Below, one piece after another: positions 33,606 through 41,979 of a stretch of DNA of 64,000 nt; within the stretch, counting starts at the first letter, position 1, and every line of letters begins with the position of its first letter. Below the pieces are notes generated by a model. That model had not been told where the DNA came from, searched no databases, and was given only the letters and a program-made list of their open reading frames with translations. Origin of the DNA: Butyricicoccus pullicaecorum (GTDB lineage Bacteria; Bacillota; Clostridia; Oscillospirales; Butyricicoccaceae); the NCBI GenBank assembly GCA_018365995.1, contig JAGZIY010000003.1, positions 62,001 through 126,000 of the forward strand. The letters run 5' to 3'. The position numbers were made by a program, and so were the translations under genes.

Positions 33606-34733
33606 TTATACCTTGCTTGCCCAGTTTCCGGTTGCGGCTGCGGTCAAATACGCATTGATAAAGCCGTCGATATCACCGTCCATCACGGCGTTGATATTTG
33701 CGGACTCATAGGCAGTACGGGTGTCCTTTGCCAGTGTATAGGGCATAAAGACATAGGAGCGAATCTGGCTGCCCCATTCAATCTTTTTCTGATCGCCCTT
33801 GATATCCGAGATTTTATCCAGATGCTCACGTTCCTTGATTTCAACTAGCTTAGAGCGCAGCATTTTCATACAGTTATCCTTGTTTTGGAACTGAGAACGT
33901 TCGGTCTGACAGGCAACGACAATGCCTGTTGGCTTGTGGATCAAACGAACCGCAGAGGAGGTCTTGTTGATGTGCTGACCACCCGCGCCAGAGGAACGGA
34001 ACACCTGCATTTCGATATCCGCTGGATTGATTTCAACATCTTGAGAATCATCATCGATTTCTGGGATGACTTCGATTGCAGAAAATGAGGTGTGACGACG
34101 TCCCGAAGAATCGAACGGAGAAATGCGGACAAGCCGGTGTACACCGGATTCGCCCTTGAGATAACCATAAGCATTTTCGCCTTCGATCAGGATATCAGCA
34201 GATTTGAGACCAGCTTCTTCACCGTCCTGATAGTCCATGATTTTATAGGTAAAGCCATGACGCTCTGCCCAGCGGGTATACATACGGTAGAGCATAGAAC
34301 ACCAGTCCTGTGCTTCGGTTCCGCCTGCACCTGCATGGAAGGAAACAAGCGCATTGTTCTTATCATATTCACCAGTCAGCAGCGTTTGCAGCTTTTGGCG
34401 GTTCATGCTTTCTTCCAGTTCGGCATAGCCGGTTTCGAGTTCGTCCAGCATGGATTCGTCATCGGATTCAATTGCGAGGTCACAAAGGGTAATCAGATCC
34501 TCCCACTGTGCATACATTTGGTTAAAGGTCTCGATTTTTCCCTTAAGTGCTCCCATACGGGATACAACTTTTTGAGAGGACTCTGGATCATCCCAAAAGC
34601 CGGGCTGAGAGGACTTCATTTCCAGTTCATCGACCTCGCGGCGCGCCTGTTCGAGTCCGAGGTTTCCGCGCAGCTCTTCGATTGCTGGCTCGAGGTTGTG
34701 CAGTTTTACTTTATATTCTTCAAATTGCAGCAT
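33606..34733 (-). CDS. prfB: Peptide chain release factor 2
   Basis: 375 residues. It terminates translation at UGA and UAA. The tripeptide SPF is at 205-207 and the catalytic GGQ at 251-253 (RSSGAGGQHINKTSSAV). The usual programmed +1 frameshift near codon 25 is absent: the reading frame is continuous through LRGNLGLEQA, where many bacteria have an in-frame UGA after Leu. Start ATG 34733 after AAAGGAGC. Autoregulation by frameshifting is therefore lost in this lineage. Confidence 0.96.
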   Translation of the reverse strand: MLQFEEYKVKLHNLEPAIEELRGNLGLEQARREVDELEMKSSQPGFWDDPESSQKVVSRMGALKGKIETFNQMYAQWEDLITLCDLAIESDDESMLDELETGYAELEESMNRQKLQTLLTGEYDKNNALVSFHAGAGGTEAQDWCSMLYRMYTRWAERHGFTYKIMDYQDGEEAGLKSADILIEGENAYGYLKGESGVHRLVRISPFDSSGRRHTSFSAIEVIPEIDDDSQDVEINPADIEMQVFRSSGAGGQHINKTSSAVRLIHKPTGIVVACQTERSQFQNKDNCMKMLRSKLVEIKEREHLDKISDIKGDQKKIEWGSQIRSYVFMPYTLAKDTRTAYESANINAVMDGDIDGFINAYLTAAATGNWASKV

Positions 34734-34818
34734 TTTCTATGCTCCTTTATGAGATTTTAGATTATCTTCTATTATAATATATAAAAGGGGGGACTGTAAA
34801 GAATTTTCGCACAGACAC

Positions 34819-34847
34819 TTGACAATTGCCTGCAAAGCGTTTATCAT
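34819..34847 (+). promoter_or_regulatory. Promoter of the Mn riboswitch transcript
   Basis: TTGACA (34819-34824) and TATCAT (34842-34847) with a 17-bp spacer. Transcription would start near 34854, right at the riboswitch 5' end. Confidence 0.75.
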
Positions 34848-34854
34848 GGAACTC

Positions 34855-34991
34855 ACATAAAAGGGAGTAGCTCACGCGAAGGCGTGAAGTGTTGTCCGTC
34901 AATACGACCTCATTTTTCGGTCCGGACCGCTTCGAAAGCAGCGAGACTTTTATTGCATTTATTGGTTTTGTCGTGCAATAAAGGTCTTTTT
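34855..34991 (+). ncRNA. yybP-ykoY (Mn2+) riboswitch with terminator platform
   Basis: The aptamer has the yybP-ykoY hallmarks: AAAAGGGAGTAGC at the 5' side, CCGTCAATACG in the middle, CCGGACCGCTTCG, and GCAGCGAGACTTTTAT closing the first stem (ATAAAAG 34855-34861 with CTTTTAT 34947-34953). The 3' strand of that stem (TTTTAT) is shared with a terminator arm, TTTTATTGCA (34948-34957) pairing with TGCAATAAAG (34974-34983), followed by TCTTTTT. Metal binding should stabilise the first stem, break the terminator and turn the gene on. The downstream gene is a cation antiporter, as expected for Mn2+ export. Confidence 0.88.
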
Positions 34992-35021
34992 GTTGCACGA
35001 ATCGGAAAGGAGCGTTTTTTT

Positions 35022-35954
35022 ATGTCACCAATTCTATCAATCATTTGTATTCTGGCAGGCTTTTTGCTGCTGGTAAAGGGGGCGGATTGGTTTGTCTCGG
35101 GCGCGTCGGGATTGGCACGCAGACTGGGCATACCGCCTTTGGTCATCGGTCTTACGATTGTAGCGTTTGGCACTTCGGCACCCGAGCTTGCTGTAAGCGT
35201 TACAGCAGCTTTGCGCGGCGCAAATGAAATTGCGGTGGGCAATGTCATTGGTTCGAACTTATTTAATCTACTGGTTGTAGCAGGTGGAAGTGCGGTTTTG
35301 TGTCCGCTTGCAGCGGATCAGACACTGCTCAAACGAGATTGGCCCTGTTCTACATTTGCGGCTCTGCTGCTGACCGGAATGTTGATGCTGGATCATAACA
35401 TTACGCGCATGGAATCCGTGGTTTTGCTGGTGCTGTTTGGCTTGATGCTTACCTTACAGCTGCGCGGTGCAAAAACTGGAAAGGGTTCAGATGGTGCAGA
35501 GGAAGAACATCGTTCCGGTTGGGTGCTGGCAGTGCTGATCGTCATTGGAATCGGCTGTATTGTGGCCGGCGGTGAATTTGCAGTGCGCGGTGCGACGGGT
35601 CTGGCACGTGCATTCGGTTTGAGTGAAAGCCTGATTGGACTGACTATTGTCGCGGTTGGTACATCGCTGCCCGAACTTGTGACTTCAATCGTCGCAGCGC
35701 GGCGTGGAGAGAATGAAATTGCAATGGGGAATGTCATTGGCTCAAATCTGTTTAATATTTTGTGTATTCTTGGTGTATCCGCTTTCCTCAATCCGATTAC
35801 GGTGGCGCCCACTGCAATGATAGATGCCGCGCTTTTAACCATTGTTTCTGTTGTATTTTGGTTTGCGGCAAGACGCGGCACGCTGTCTCGCATGACAGGA
35901 AGCCTCATGGTATTCCTCTATGTGGCATATACAGGCTATTTGATTGTTCGGTAA
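35022..35954 (+). CDS. CaCA-family cation:sodium antiporter (probable Mn2+/Ca2+ exporter)
   Basis: 310 residues, ten predicted spans in two homologous halves, as in YrbG. Both alpha repeats are clear: GTSAPELAVSVTAALRGANE with AVGNVIGSNLFN in half one, and GTSLPELVTSIVAARRGENE with AMGNVIGSNLFN in half two. The family exchanges Ca2+ for Na+ or H+. Control by a Mn2+ riboswitch suggests Mn2+ is a physiological substrate. Start ATG 35022 follows GGAAAGGAGCG; longer starts lie within the riboswitch. Confidence 0.93.
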   Translation: MSPILSIICILAGFLLLVKGADWFVSGASGLARRLGIPPLVIGLTIVAFGTSAPELAVSVTAALRGANEIAVGNVIGSNLFNLLVVAGGSAVLCPLAADQTLLKRDWPCSTFAALLLTGMLMLDHNITRMESVVLLVLFGLMLTLQLRGAKTGKGSDGAEEEHRSGWVLAVLIVIGIGCIVAGGEFAVRGATGLARAFGLSESLIGLTIVAVGTSLPELVTSIVAARRGENEIAMGNVIGSNLFNILCILGVSAFLNPITVAPTAMIDAALLTIVSVVFWFAARRGTLSRMTGSLMVFLYVAYTGYLIVR

Positions 35955-35995
35955 ATCCACTAAATTTACAAAATATTCTTTTTGGATAGGCTGTC

Positions 35996-36136
35996 GTGTG
36001 GTATAATAGCCATAATAGCGACTATTATACCGGATATTTCACGAGGATACCACCAGCGGTGCGTAATACGGTGAGAGTGATTTTTTGTTTCATGCCGATG
36101 TGGTATAGTAGCTGTAAACGGACTATTATACCACAC
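35996..36136. mobile_element. Short element with perfect 14-bp inverted ends and internal hairpins
   Basis: GTGTGGTATAATAG at 35996-36009 is the exact reverse complement of CTATTATACCACAC at 36123-36136. Inside, CTATTATACC (36022-36031) and TGTGGTATAGTAG (36099-36111) repeat the same arms, so each end also forms its own hairpin. No protein is encoded and no clear target duplication is seen. The TATAAT within the arms could act as promoter -10 boxes in either direction. It is MITE- or REP-like; the last hairpin followed by TTTTTT could also terminate transcription from the antiporter gene. Confidence 0.5.
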
Positions 36137-36267
36137 TTTTTTGCGGATGAAATACAGGAAATCAAGATAGAGTGCTCTGTGAATTGATTTGTCTTTGGGT
36201 AGAATCACAAATGTATGGATGGGATACCACTTTTTTCTATCTGCAATCCGAACAAAATAAGAGGTTC

Positions 36268-36281
36268 TGACTTTTCAGATA
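36268..36281. repeat. Possible remnant of the MITE end seen at 10824-10984
   Basis: CTGACTTTTCAGATAG resembles the right end of the gal-operon element (CGACTTTTCAGACAG). Only about 15 bp match, so this may be chance. It lies in the secA promoter region; TATAAT at 36296-36301 with TTTCAG at 36273-36278 is the probable secA promoter. Confidence 0.25.
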
Positions 36282-36373
36282 GCAGGATATTATGGTATAA
36301 TAATCAGTGGCATATTTCATTGATGACTACGCCGCCTGTGTGCGGCAAAGAATAAAGGAAGGCTTTTAGAACT

Positions 36374-39121
36374 ATGGCAGGATTACTTGAAAAAATTTTC
36401 GGTACCCACTCAAGCCATGAGCTGAAAAAGATCTATCCCATTGCGGATCAGGTCATGGCGCTTGAAGATGAGTACCGTGCGCTTTCGGAGGAGCAGCTCC
36501 GCGGCAAAACCGCAGAGTTTAAGGAGAGATACCAGAATGGGGAGAGTCTCGACAAGCTTCTGCCAGAGGCATTTGCAACTATGCGTGAGGCAGCTGACCG
36601 TGTGCTCGGTATGCGTCACTATCGTGTGCAGATTATTGGCGGTATCGTTCTGCATCAGGGACGCATCGCGGAAATGAAAACTGGTGAAGGTAAAACATTG
36701 ATGGCAACGCTGCCGGCTTATCTCAATGCACTAACTGGAAAGGGCGTACACATTGTAACGGTGAACGACTATCTGGCAAAGCGTGACTCGGAATGGATGG
36801 GCAAGGTATACCGTTATCTTGGACTGTCCACAGGTCTTGTCATTCATGCGGTGCAGCCGCAGGACCGTCAGGCAATGTATCAGGCAGATATCACCTATGG
36901 AACCAATAACGAGTTTGGATTCGATTATCTGCGTGATAATATGGCAATCTATATGAATCAGCGTGTGCAGCGCGGGCATGCGTTTGCAATCGTCGATGAG
37001 GTCGATTCGATCTTGATTGATGAAGCACGTACACCGCTGATTATTTCCGGTCAGGGCGAGGAGTCCACCGCGATGTATCAGCTGGCAGATCGCTTTGCAA
37101 AGACCCTGCGCGTACTGCGTGTAAAGGAAGTCGATGCAAAGGAAGAACAGGACGATATTGAGGCAGATTATATTGTCGATGAAAAGGCGCGCACTGCGAC
37201 CCTGACTCCAAAGGGACAGGAGCGTGCAGAGGCATATTTTCATGTAGACAACCTGTCTGACCCAGAAAACACCACACTCATGCACCATATCAATCAGGCG
37301 ATCAAGGCATATGGTGTCATGCAGCGTGATGTGGATTACGTGGTACGAGATGGAGAAATCATCATTGTAGATGAATTTACTGGGCGTTTGATGTTTGGTC
37401 GCCGCTATAATGAAGGTCTGCATCAGGCAATCGAGGCAAAGGAAGGCGTTAAGGTTCAGAATGAGTCTAAGACGCTTGCGACGATTACCTTCCAGAATTT
37501 CTTCCGACTTTATGGAAAGCTGTCTGGCATGACAGGCACAGCACTGACCGAGGAGGAAGAATTCCGCTCGATTTACAAACTGGACGTTATTGAAATCCCA
37601 ACCAATCGTCCGGTTCTTCGCAAGGATAATCCAGACTCCGTTTATAAGAATGAACGTGGTAAGATGATTGCGACGATTCGACGAATTGAGGAGTGTCATA
37701 AGAAGGGACAGCCAATTCTGGTTGGTACCGTGTCAATTGAGAAGTCTGAGGAACTGTCTGCAATGCTCAAAAAGAGCGGGATCAAGCATACCGTGCTGAA
37801 TGCAAAGTACCACGAGCAGGAAGCAGAAATCGTTGCACAGGCAGGCAAGCCGTATGCAGTTACGATTGCAACCAATATGGCGGGTCGTGGTACCGATATT
37901 AAGCTTGGCGGCAACGATGAGCAGATGGCAGTGGCAACACTTAAAAAGGAAGGCTATTCCGACGAATTGATCGCAGAGGCAACCGGCTATGCGGATACCG
38001 ATAATGAGGAGATCCTTGCAGCACGTGCACGCTATAAGGAGTTGTTGGACGAATATAGCGAGCAGGTAAAGAAAGACGCGGAAATCGTCCGCGCCGCAGG
38101 TGGTCTGTACATTCTGGGTACAGAGCGTCATGAATCCCGCCGCATTGATAACCAGCTGCGCGGTCGTGCAGGCCGTCAGGGTGACCCGGGTGAATCATCC
38201 TTCTATATTTCCATGGAGGATGACCTCATGCGTCTGTTTGTTCCCGAGCGTATCCAAAATATGATGGAGAGTATGGGCATTGCAGATGATGAGCCCATCG
38301 ATCAGAAAATCCTGTCTGGTGCAATCGAAAATGCACAGAAGAAGCTTGAAGGACGTAACTTCTCCGTGCGTAAGCATGTCCTTGAGTATGATGATGTGAT
38401 GAATACCCAGCGTGAGACGATTTATTCTCAGCGCTTAAAGGTACTTTCTGGTGAGGATGTCAGCAGCAATATCCTGTCTATGATTGATACAACCATTGAA
38501 AACACAGTCCATTCTGTAGTGGGTGAGCATCAGATTTTGACACAGGAAATGATTGGTACGGTTCGCAGCCATTTTATGGGGATTTTCCTGCATCCGGAGG
38601 ATTGTGTCTTTACCGACGAGGAACTTGATGATTTGCAGCCCGAGGGTCTTATCAATGAACTCAAGGATCAGGCACATAAGGTTTACAAGCAGAAGGAGGA
38701 AGCGGTTGGCTCCTCTATCATGCGTGAGCTGGAGCGCGTGATCTTGCTGCGCAATGTTGATTCCAAGTGGATGGAGCATATTGATGCAATGACCGAACTG
38801 CGAAACGGGATTGGTCTGCGTGCTTATGGTCAGCATGACCCGGTCATTGAGTATAAGCGCGAAGGCTTTGATATGTTTGATGCAATGGTAGACTCTATTC
38901 GTGAGGATACCGTGCGCATGATCTTCCTTGCACAGGTTCGCCGTCAGGAGGAACCCAAGCGTGAGCAGGTAGCACATGAAACAGGTGCAATCGGTGCAGA
39001 TGATGGCAGCGAGGTAAAGCCGGAGCCGCGTCATGTAGAGAAGAAAGTTGGACGGAATGATCCCTGTCCGTGCGGCAGTGGTCTCAAGTACAAAAAGTGC
39101 TGCGGAAAAGATGCCGAGTGA
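36374..39121 (+). CDS. secA: Protein translocase ATPase SecA
   Basis: 915 residues. The motor of the Sec pathway, pushing secretory proteins through SecYEG. Walker A is at about 98-106 (MKTGEGKTLM), followed by the preprotein domain, DEVDSILIDEARTPL, the second motor domain with ATNMAGRGTDIKLGG and RGRAGRQGDPGESSF, the scaffold helix, and a C-terminal zinc-binding SEC-C motif (GRNDPCPCGSGLKYKKCCG). Start ATG follows AAAGGAAGG at a longer than usual distance. In many Firmicutes a hibernation factor gene (hpf/raiA) precedes secA; here a repeat-rich gap is found instead. Confidence 0.97.
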   Translation: MAGLLEKIFGTHSSHELKKIYPIADQVMALEDEYRALSEEQLRGKTAEFKERYQNGESLDKLLPEAFATMREAADRVLGMRHYRVQIIGGIVLHQGRIAEMKTGEGKTLMATLPAYLNALTGKGVHIVTVNDYLAKRDSEWMGKVYRYLGLSTGLVIHAVQPQDRQAMYQADITYGTNNEFGFDYLRDNMAIYMNQRVQRGHAFAIVDEVDSILIDEARTPLIISGQGEESTAMYQLADRFAKTLRVLRVKEVDAKEEQDDIEADYIVDEKARTATLTPKGQERAEAYFHVDNLSDPENTTLMHHINQAIKAYGVMQRDVDYVVRDGEIIIVDEFTGRLMFGRRYNEGLHQAIEAKEGVKVQNESKTLATITFQNFFRLYGKLSGMTGTALTEEEEFRSIYKLDVIEIPTNRPVLRKDNPDSVYKNERGKMIATIRRIEECHKKGQPILVGTVSIEKSEELSAMLKKSGIKHTVLNAKYHEQEAEIVAQAGKPYAVTIATNMAGRGTDIKLGGNDEQMAVATLKKEGYSDELIAEATGYADTDNEEILAARARYKELLDEYSEQVKKDAEIVRAAGGLYILGTERHESRRIDNQLRGRAGRQGDPGESSFYISMEDDLMRLFVPERIQNMMESMGIADDEPIDQKILSGAIENAQKKLEGRNFSVRKHVLEYDDVMNTQRETIYSQRLKVLSGEDVSSNILSMIDTTIENTVHSVVGEHQILTQEMIGTVRSHFMGIFLHPEDCVFTDEELDDLQPEGLINELKDQAHKVYKQKEEAVGSSIMRELERVILLRNVDSKWMEHIDAMTELRNGIGLRAYGQHDPVIEYKREGFDMFDAMVDSIREDTVRMIFLAQVRRQEEPKREQVAHETGAIGADDGSEVKPEPRHVEKKVGRNDPCPCGSGLKYKKCCGKDAE

Positions 39122-39235
39122 TAAATATTCTCATACTATACAATAAATGTTGGAAATACAACGGACAAGTCGTTGGGAATATGATATTGTATGAAACAGA
39201 ATGTAATAGAATGAGAAAAAAGGAGAGAGAAATTC

Positions 39236-40354
39236 ATGTCAGCGATTAAAATTCGTGACAACATCTATGCGGTAGGAGCACGCGATCCAGAGGTTCGTAT
39301 TTTTCATGGATATGCAACACCATTTGGTGCAACATATAACGCATATTTGGTTTTAGATGGGGACAAGCGTATCCTAATTGATAATGTAAAGGAATCATTT
39401 ACTGAGGAGTTTTTCAAGAATATTGAAGAGATCTGTCCAGTAGAATCTTTGGATATTCTGATTCAGAACCACATTGAGCCAGATCATTCCGGATCTTTTC
39501 CCGCGCTTCTCAAGCGTTGTCCGAATATTGAGGTTTACTGTACCGCTGGAGCACAAAAGGGGCTGAAAGCCTATTATGGTTGGAACGGCAGTTGTCATCT
39601 GGTAAAGGCGGGAGAAATCCTGCAAACTGGGGCATATCATTTTGAATTTATGCCAACTCCGATGGTACACTGGCCGGACTCTATGCTCACTTATCTGACA
39701 GAAGAAAAAATCCTTTTCTCCAATGACGCTTTTGGTCAGCATATTTGTCCGCCGGTGGCTTATGATGATGAACTGGGCGAAGAACGTCTCTTTGAGCGGG
39801 CAATAGACTATTATGGAAATATTGTATTGCCGTTTGGTATGCAGGTCAGCAATCTGCTTAAGGCAGCGGCTGCATGGGAGATTACGCTCATTTGTCCTTC
39901 TCATGGCGTGATGATTCGCAAGTATATTACAGAAATGATTGACTGCTATGCAAAATGGGCAAAGAATGAAACCGATCCCGATAAGGTCGTTATGGTCTAT
40001 GACTCTATGTGGGGCTCTACCGAAGAAATGACGCGCGAGATATGTTCTGAATTTGAGGCAGAGGGCAAGCATGTGCATGTGCATTGTCTGCGCGACGAGC
40101 ATTATTCGGCAATCATGGGCGATATCGTAGAAGCAAAGACGATTTGCATTGGTGCTTCTACGCTCAATAATACCATGATGCCAACTGTGGCTGCATTTTT
40201 GACCTATATGAAGGGTTTGAAGCCAAAGGGACGTATCGGGCTTGCCTATGGCTCTTATGGCTGGAGCGGTGAGGCAACGAAAGAAGTTTCTGAGATTATG
40301 GAAAAGCTTGGCTGGGAAGTGTTGCCAATTCGCAAGCAACTTTATCGTGGTTAA
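39236..40354 (+). CDS. Flavodiiron protein (FprA family), second copy
   Basis: 372 residues. Diiron ligands: His79, Glu81, Asp83, His84 (NHIEPDHS), His in MVHWPD, Asp in FSNDAFGQH and His in CPSHGVMI. The flavodoxin domain starts near 250 (YDSMWGSTEEM) and includes GSYGWSGEA. The protein ends at WEVLPIRKQLYRG, about 25 residues earlier than usual, so the last helix of the flavodoxin domain is missing or altered. It reduces O2 or NO as the copy at 23160 does, but the two are only distantly similar. Start ATG after AAGGAGAGAG. A strong terminator follows. Confidence 0.94.
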   Translation: MSAIKIRDNIYAVGARDPEVRIFHGYATPFGATYNAYLVLDGDKRILIDNVKESFTEEFFKNIEEICPVESLDILIQNHIEPDHSGSFPALLKRCPNIEVYCTAGAQKGLKAYYGWNGSCHLVKAGEILQTGAYHFEFMPTPMVHWPDSMLTYLTEEKILFSNDAFGQHICPPVAYDDELGEERLFERAIDYYGNIVLPFGMQVSNLLKAAAAWEITLICPSHGVMIRKYITEMIDCYAKWAKNETDPDKVVMVYDSMWGSTEEMTREICSEFEAEGKHVHVHCLRDEHYSAIMGDIVEAKTICIGASTLNNTMMPTVAAFLTYMKGLKPKGRIGLAYGSYGWSGEATKEVSEIMEKLGWEVLPIRKQLYRG

Positions 40355-40392
40355 GCGTTCAGCTTTTGTGTTTCACACAAATCAAGGAAATC

Positions 40393-40424
40393 AGCGCGTA
40401 CCGAAAAAGCGGTACGCGCTTTTC
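40393..40424 (+). terminator. Terminator after the second flavodiiron gene
   Basis: AGCGCGTACCG (40393-40403) pairs perfectly with CGGTACGCGCT (40410-40420), followed by TTTT. Confidence 0.88.
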
Positions 40425-40447
40425 CGTGCTTTGAGGAGAGAAGAGCA

Positions 40448-41020
40448 ATGCAAATGGAATGGGTCTTTATGGGAGCAGTTGCCGTTACTGCCGTGATTCT
40501 GGTTTTGGTCATTCGCCGCACTGTGCGCATGTGCGCAAAGACAATTTTTGCACAAACAGAGGAACCAACGCCAGAGGAGGTGAAAGCCTCACAGACTCCA
40601 CAGGCTTTGCCGGAGGGGGTCGGCATGCTGCCGGAGGAATTGGTGCGCGCGGAGATTGAACAGGCGGGGCAGAAAGCGGTACTGCTTTGGGTGCAGGCAG
40701 TAAACGGCCGCAATCCGGCTTTGTTAGACGGGACGGGGTTACAAGGGGCATTTGCCGCCTTGCAGGAGAGACAAGTCGTACGGGAAGAGCGTGAGCGATT
40801 TGAGCAGCCAAAGGTGCATCAAAGTGTCATTTCTGAGATAGATCCCTTGCACACAAGGCTCGTTGTATGTGTCAGCGCACAGGCGGTTCATTATACTGCA
40901 AGTCGGGGACAGCTCATTCGCGGACGAGAAGATTTACCAGAGCAGATGCTTTGGCAGCTGGTCTGTGAGAATTACAGGGAGCAGCCATTGCAGTTTCAGC
41001 AGATCGTACAGATAAAATAA
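40448..41020 (+). CDS. Membrane-anchored protein of unknown function
   Basis: 190 residues. One N-terminal membrane helix (about 4-24), a Thr/Glu/Pro-rich linker (30-55), and a soluble alpha/beta domain rich in Gln and Glu (60-190). Segments include KAVLLWVQAVNGRNPALLDG and HTRLVVCVSAQAVHYTASRG. The layout and size recall membrane-anchored Tim44-like or NTF2-like domains but I cannot confirm either. Start ATG after GAGGAGAG; a second ATG two codons later is possible. It is followed after 20 nt by a TSUP carrier and probably shares its transcript. Confidence 0.65.
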   Translation: MQMEWVFMGAVAVTAVILVLVIRRTVRMCAKTIFAQTEEPTPEEVKASQTPQALPEGVGMLPEELVRAEIEQAGQKAVLLWVQAVNGRNPALLDGTGLQGAFAALQERQVVREERERFEQPKVHQSVISEIDPLHTRLVVCVSAQAVHYTASRGQLIRGREDLPEQMLWQLVCENYREQPLQFQQIVQIK

Positions 41021-41040
41021 ATTTTTGGGGGATACAATAT

Positions 41041-41826
41041 ATGGAGCTGATTGCGCAGTATGGACATATTTGGCTGGTGGTTTTACCGCTTGTCTTTTTG
41101 GGGGCAGTTGTCGATTCCATTGCGGGTGGAGGTGGACTCATTTCTCTGCCTGCTTATATGATGGTACTGCCGCCGCACATTGCGGCGGCAACCAATAAAT
41201 TTGCGGCGAGCTTTGGTACGCTGTCATCGCTTGTACGGTTTTTAAAATCTGGCAAGGTGCATTTGAGGGTCAGTTTAATTGCTGCGCTGGGGGCTTTGAT
41301 TGGTTCTCCGATTGGTGCACAGATCCAGCTATTCCTTCCAGAGGATTGGCTCAACTGGCTTTTGTTGGCGTTGTTACCCTGTGTTGCGGTTTTTTTGATG
41401 GTACGACGCGATTTTGGAGCAGATGATGGACAAACGGATTTTACATGCACGACAAAGGCAGCTATACAGGCATTTGGAATTGGCTTGCTGATTGGAGGAT
41501 ATGATGGACTGATTGGTCCGGGTACGGGAACCTTTCTGATTCTTGCCTTTTGTTCCTTTATGAAATTTCCGTTGCTGCTGGCTTCCGGCAGTGCAAAGGT
41601 CGTAAACTTTGCGTCCAATATCGCGGCGCTGGTTGTGTACTTACTGCATGGACAAGTACTGTTTGCGGTTGGAATTCCAGCCATGCTCTGTGCGATTTTG
41701 GGGTATCAGGTGGGTGCTCATATGGCTCTGCGCGGCGGCGCAAGAGTGGTACGGGGACTGATTTTTGTAGTTCTCGGCATTTTACTTGTCAAAACAGGCT
41801 ATACCGTACTGATGCCAGCTGTATAG
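41041..41826 (+). CDS. TSUP (TauE/SafE) family permease, full length
   Basis: 261 residues, eight predicted spans in two halves. TSUP signatures: GAVVDSIAGGGGLISLPAYM in the first half and GGYDGLIGPGTGTFLIL in the second. Members export or import sulfite, sulfoacetate or other organosulfur anions. Start ATG after GGGGGA. Unlike the split pair at 32751-33466 this is a single polypeptide, and it belongs to the YfcA-like branch by the DGLIGPGTGTF motif. Confidence 0.93.
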   Translation: MELIAQYGHIWLVVLPLVFLGAVVDSIAGGGGLISLPAYMMVLPPHIAAATNKFAASFGTLSSLVRFLKSGKVHLRVSLIAALGALIGSPIGAQIQLFLPEDWLNWLLLALLPCVAVFLMVRRDFGADDGQTDFTCTTKAAIQAFGIGLLIGGYDGLIGPGTGTFLILAFCSFMKFPLLLASGSAKVVNFASNIAALVVYLLHGQVLFAVGIPAMLCAILGYQVGAHMALRGGARVVRGLIFVVLGILLVKTGYTVLMPAV

Positions 41827-41912
41827 AGGTGGGGTTCCTGTTTTTATAAAAGTAAAATTTTTGTTTTTGCAAAAGTATTTCAGGGAAAACCTTGTACATT
41901 ACGTGAATATCA

Positions 41913-41941
41913 TTGCATTTTATAGCGAATCCTGCTATAAT
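41913..41941 (+). promoter_or_regulatory. ychF promoter
   Basis: TTGCAT (41913-41918) and a perfect TATAAT (41936-41941) with a 17-bp spacer, 39 bp before the start codon. Confidence 0.75.
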
Positions 41942-41979
41942 CCTTTTTAGATGAAAACCGTTTTCGGAGGAAGATACGT

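Noticed and set aside
36731..37699. 322-residue minus-strand open frame opposite secA
   Set aside because: Overlaps conserved SecA motor motifs entirely and has no translation signal.
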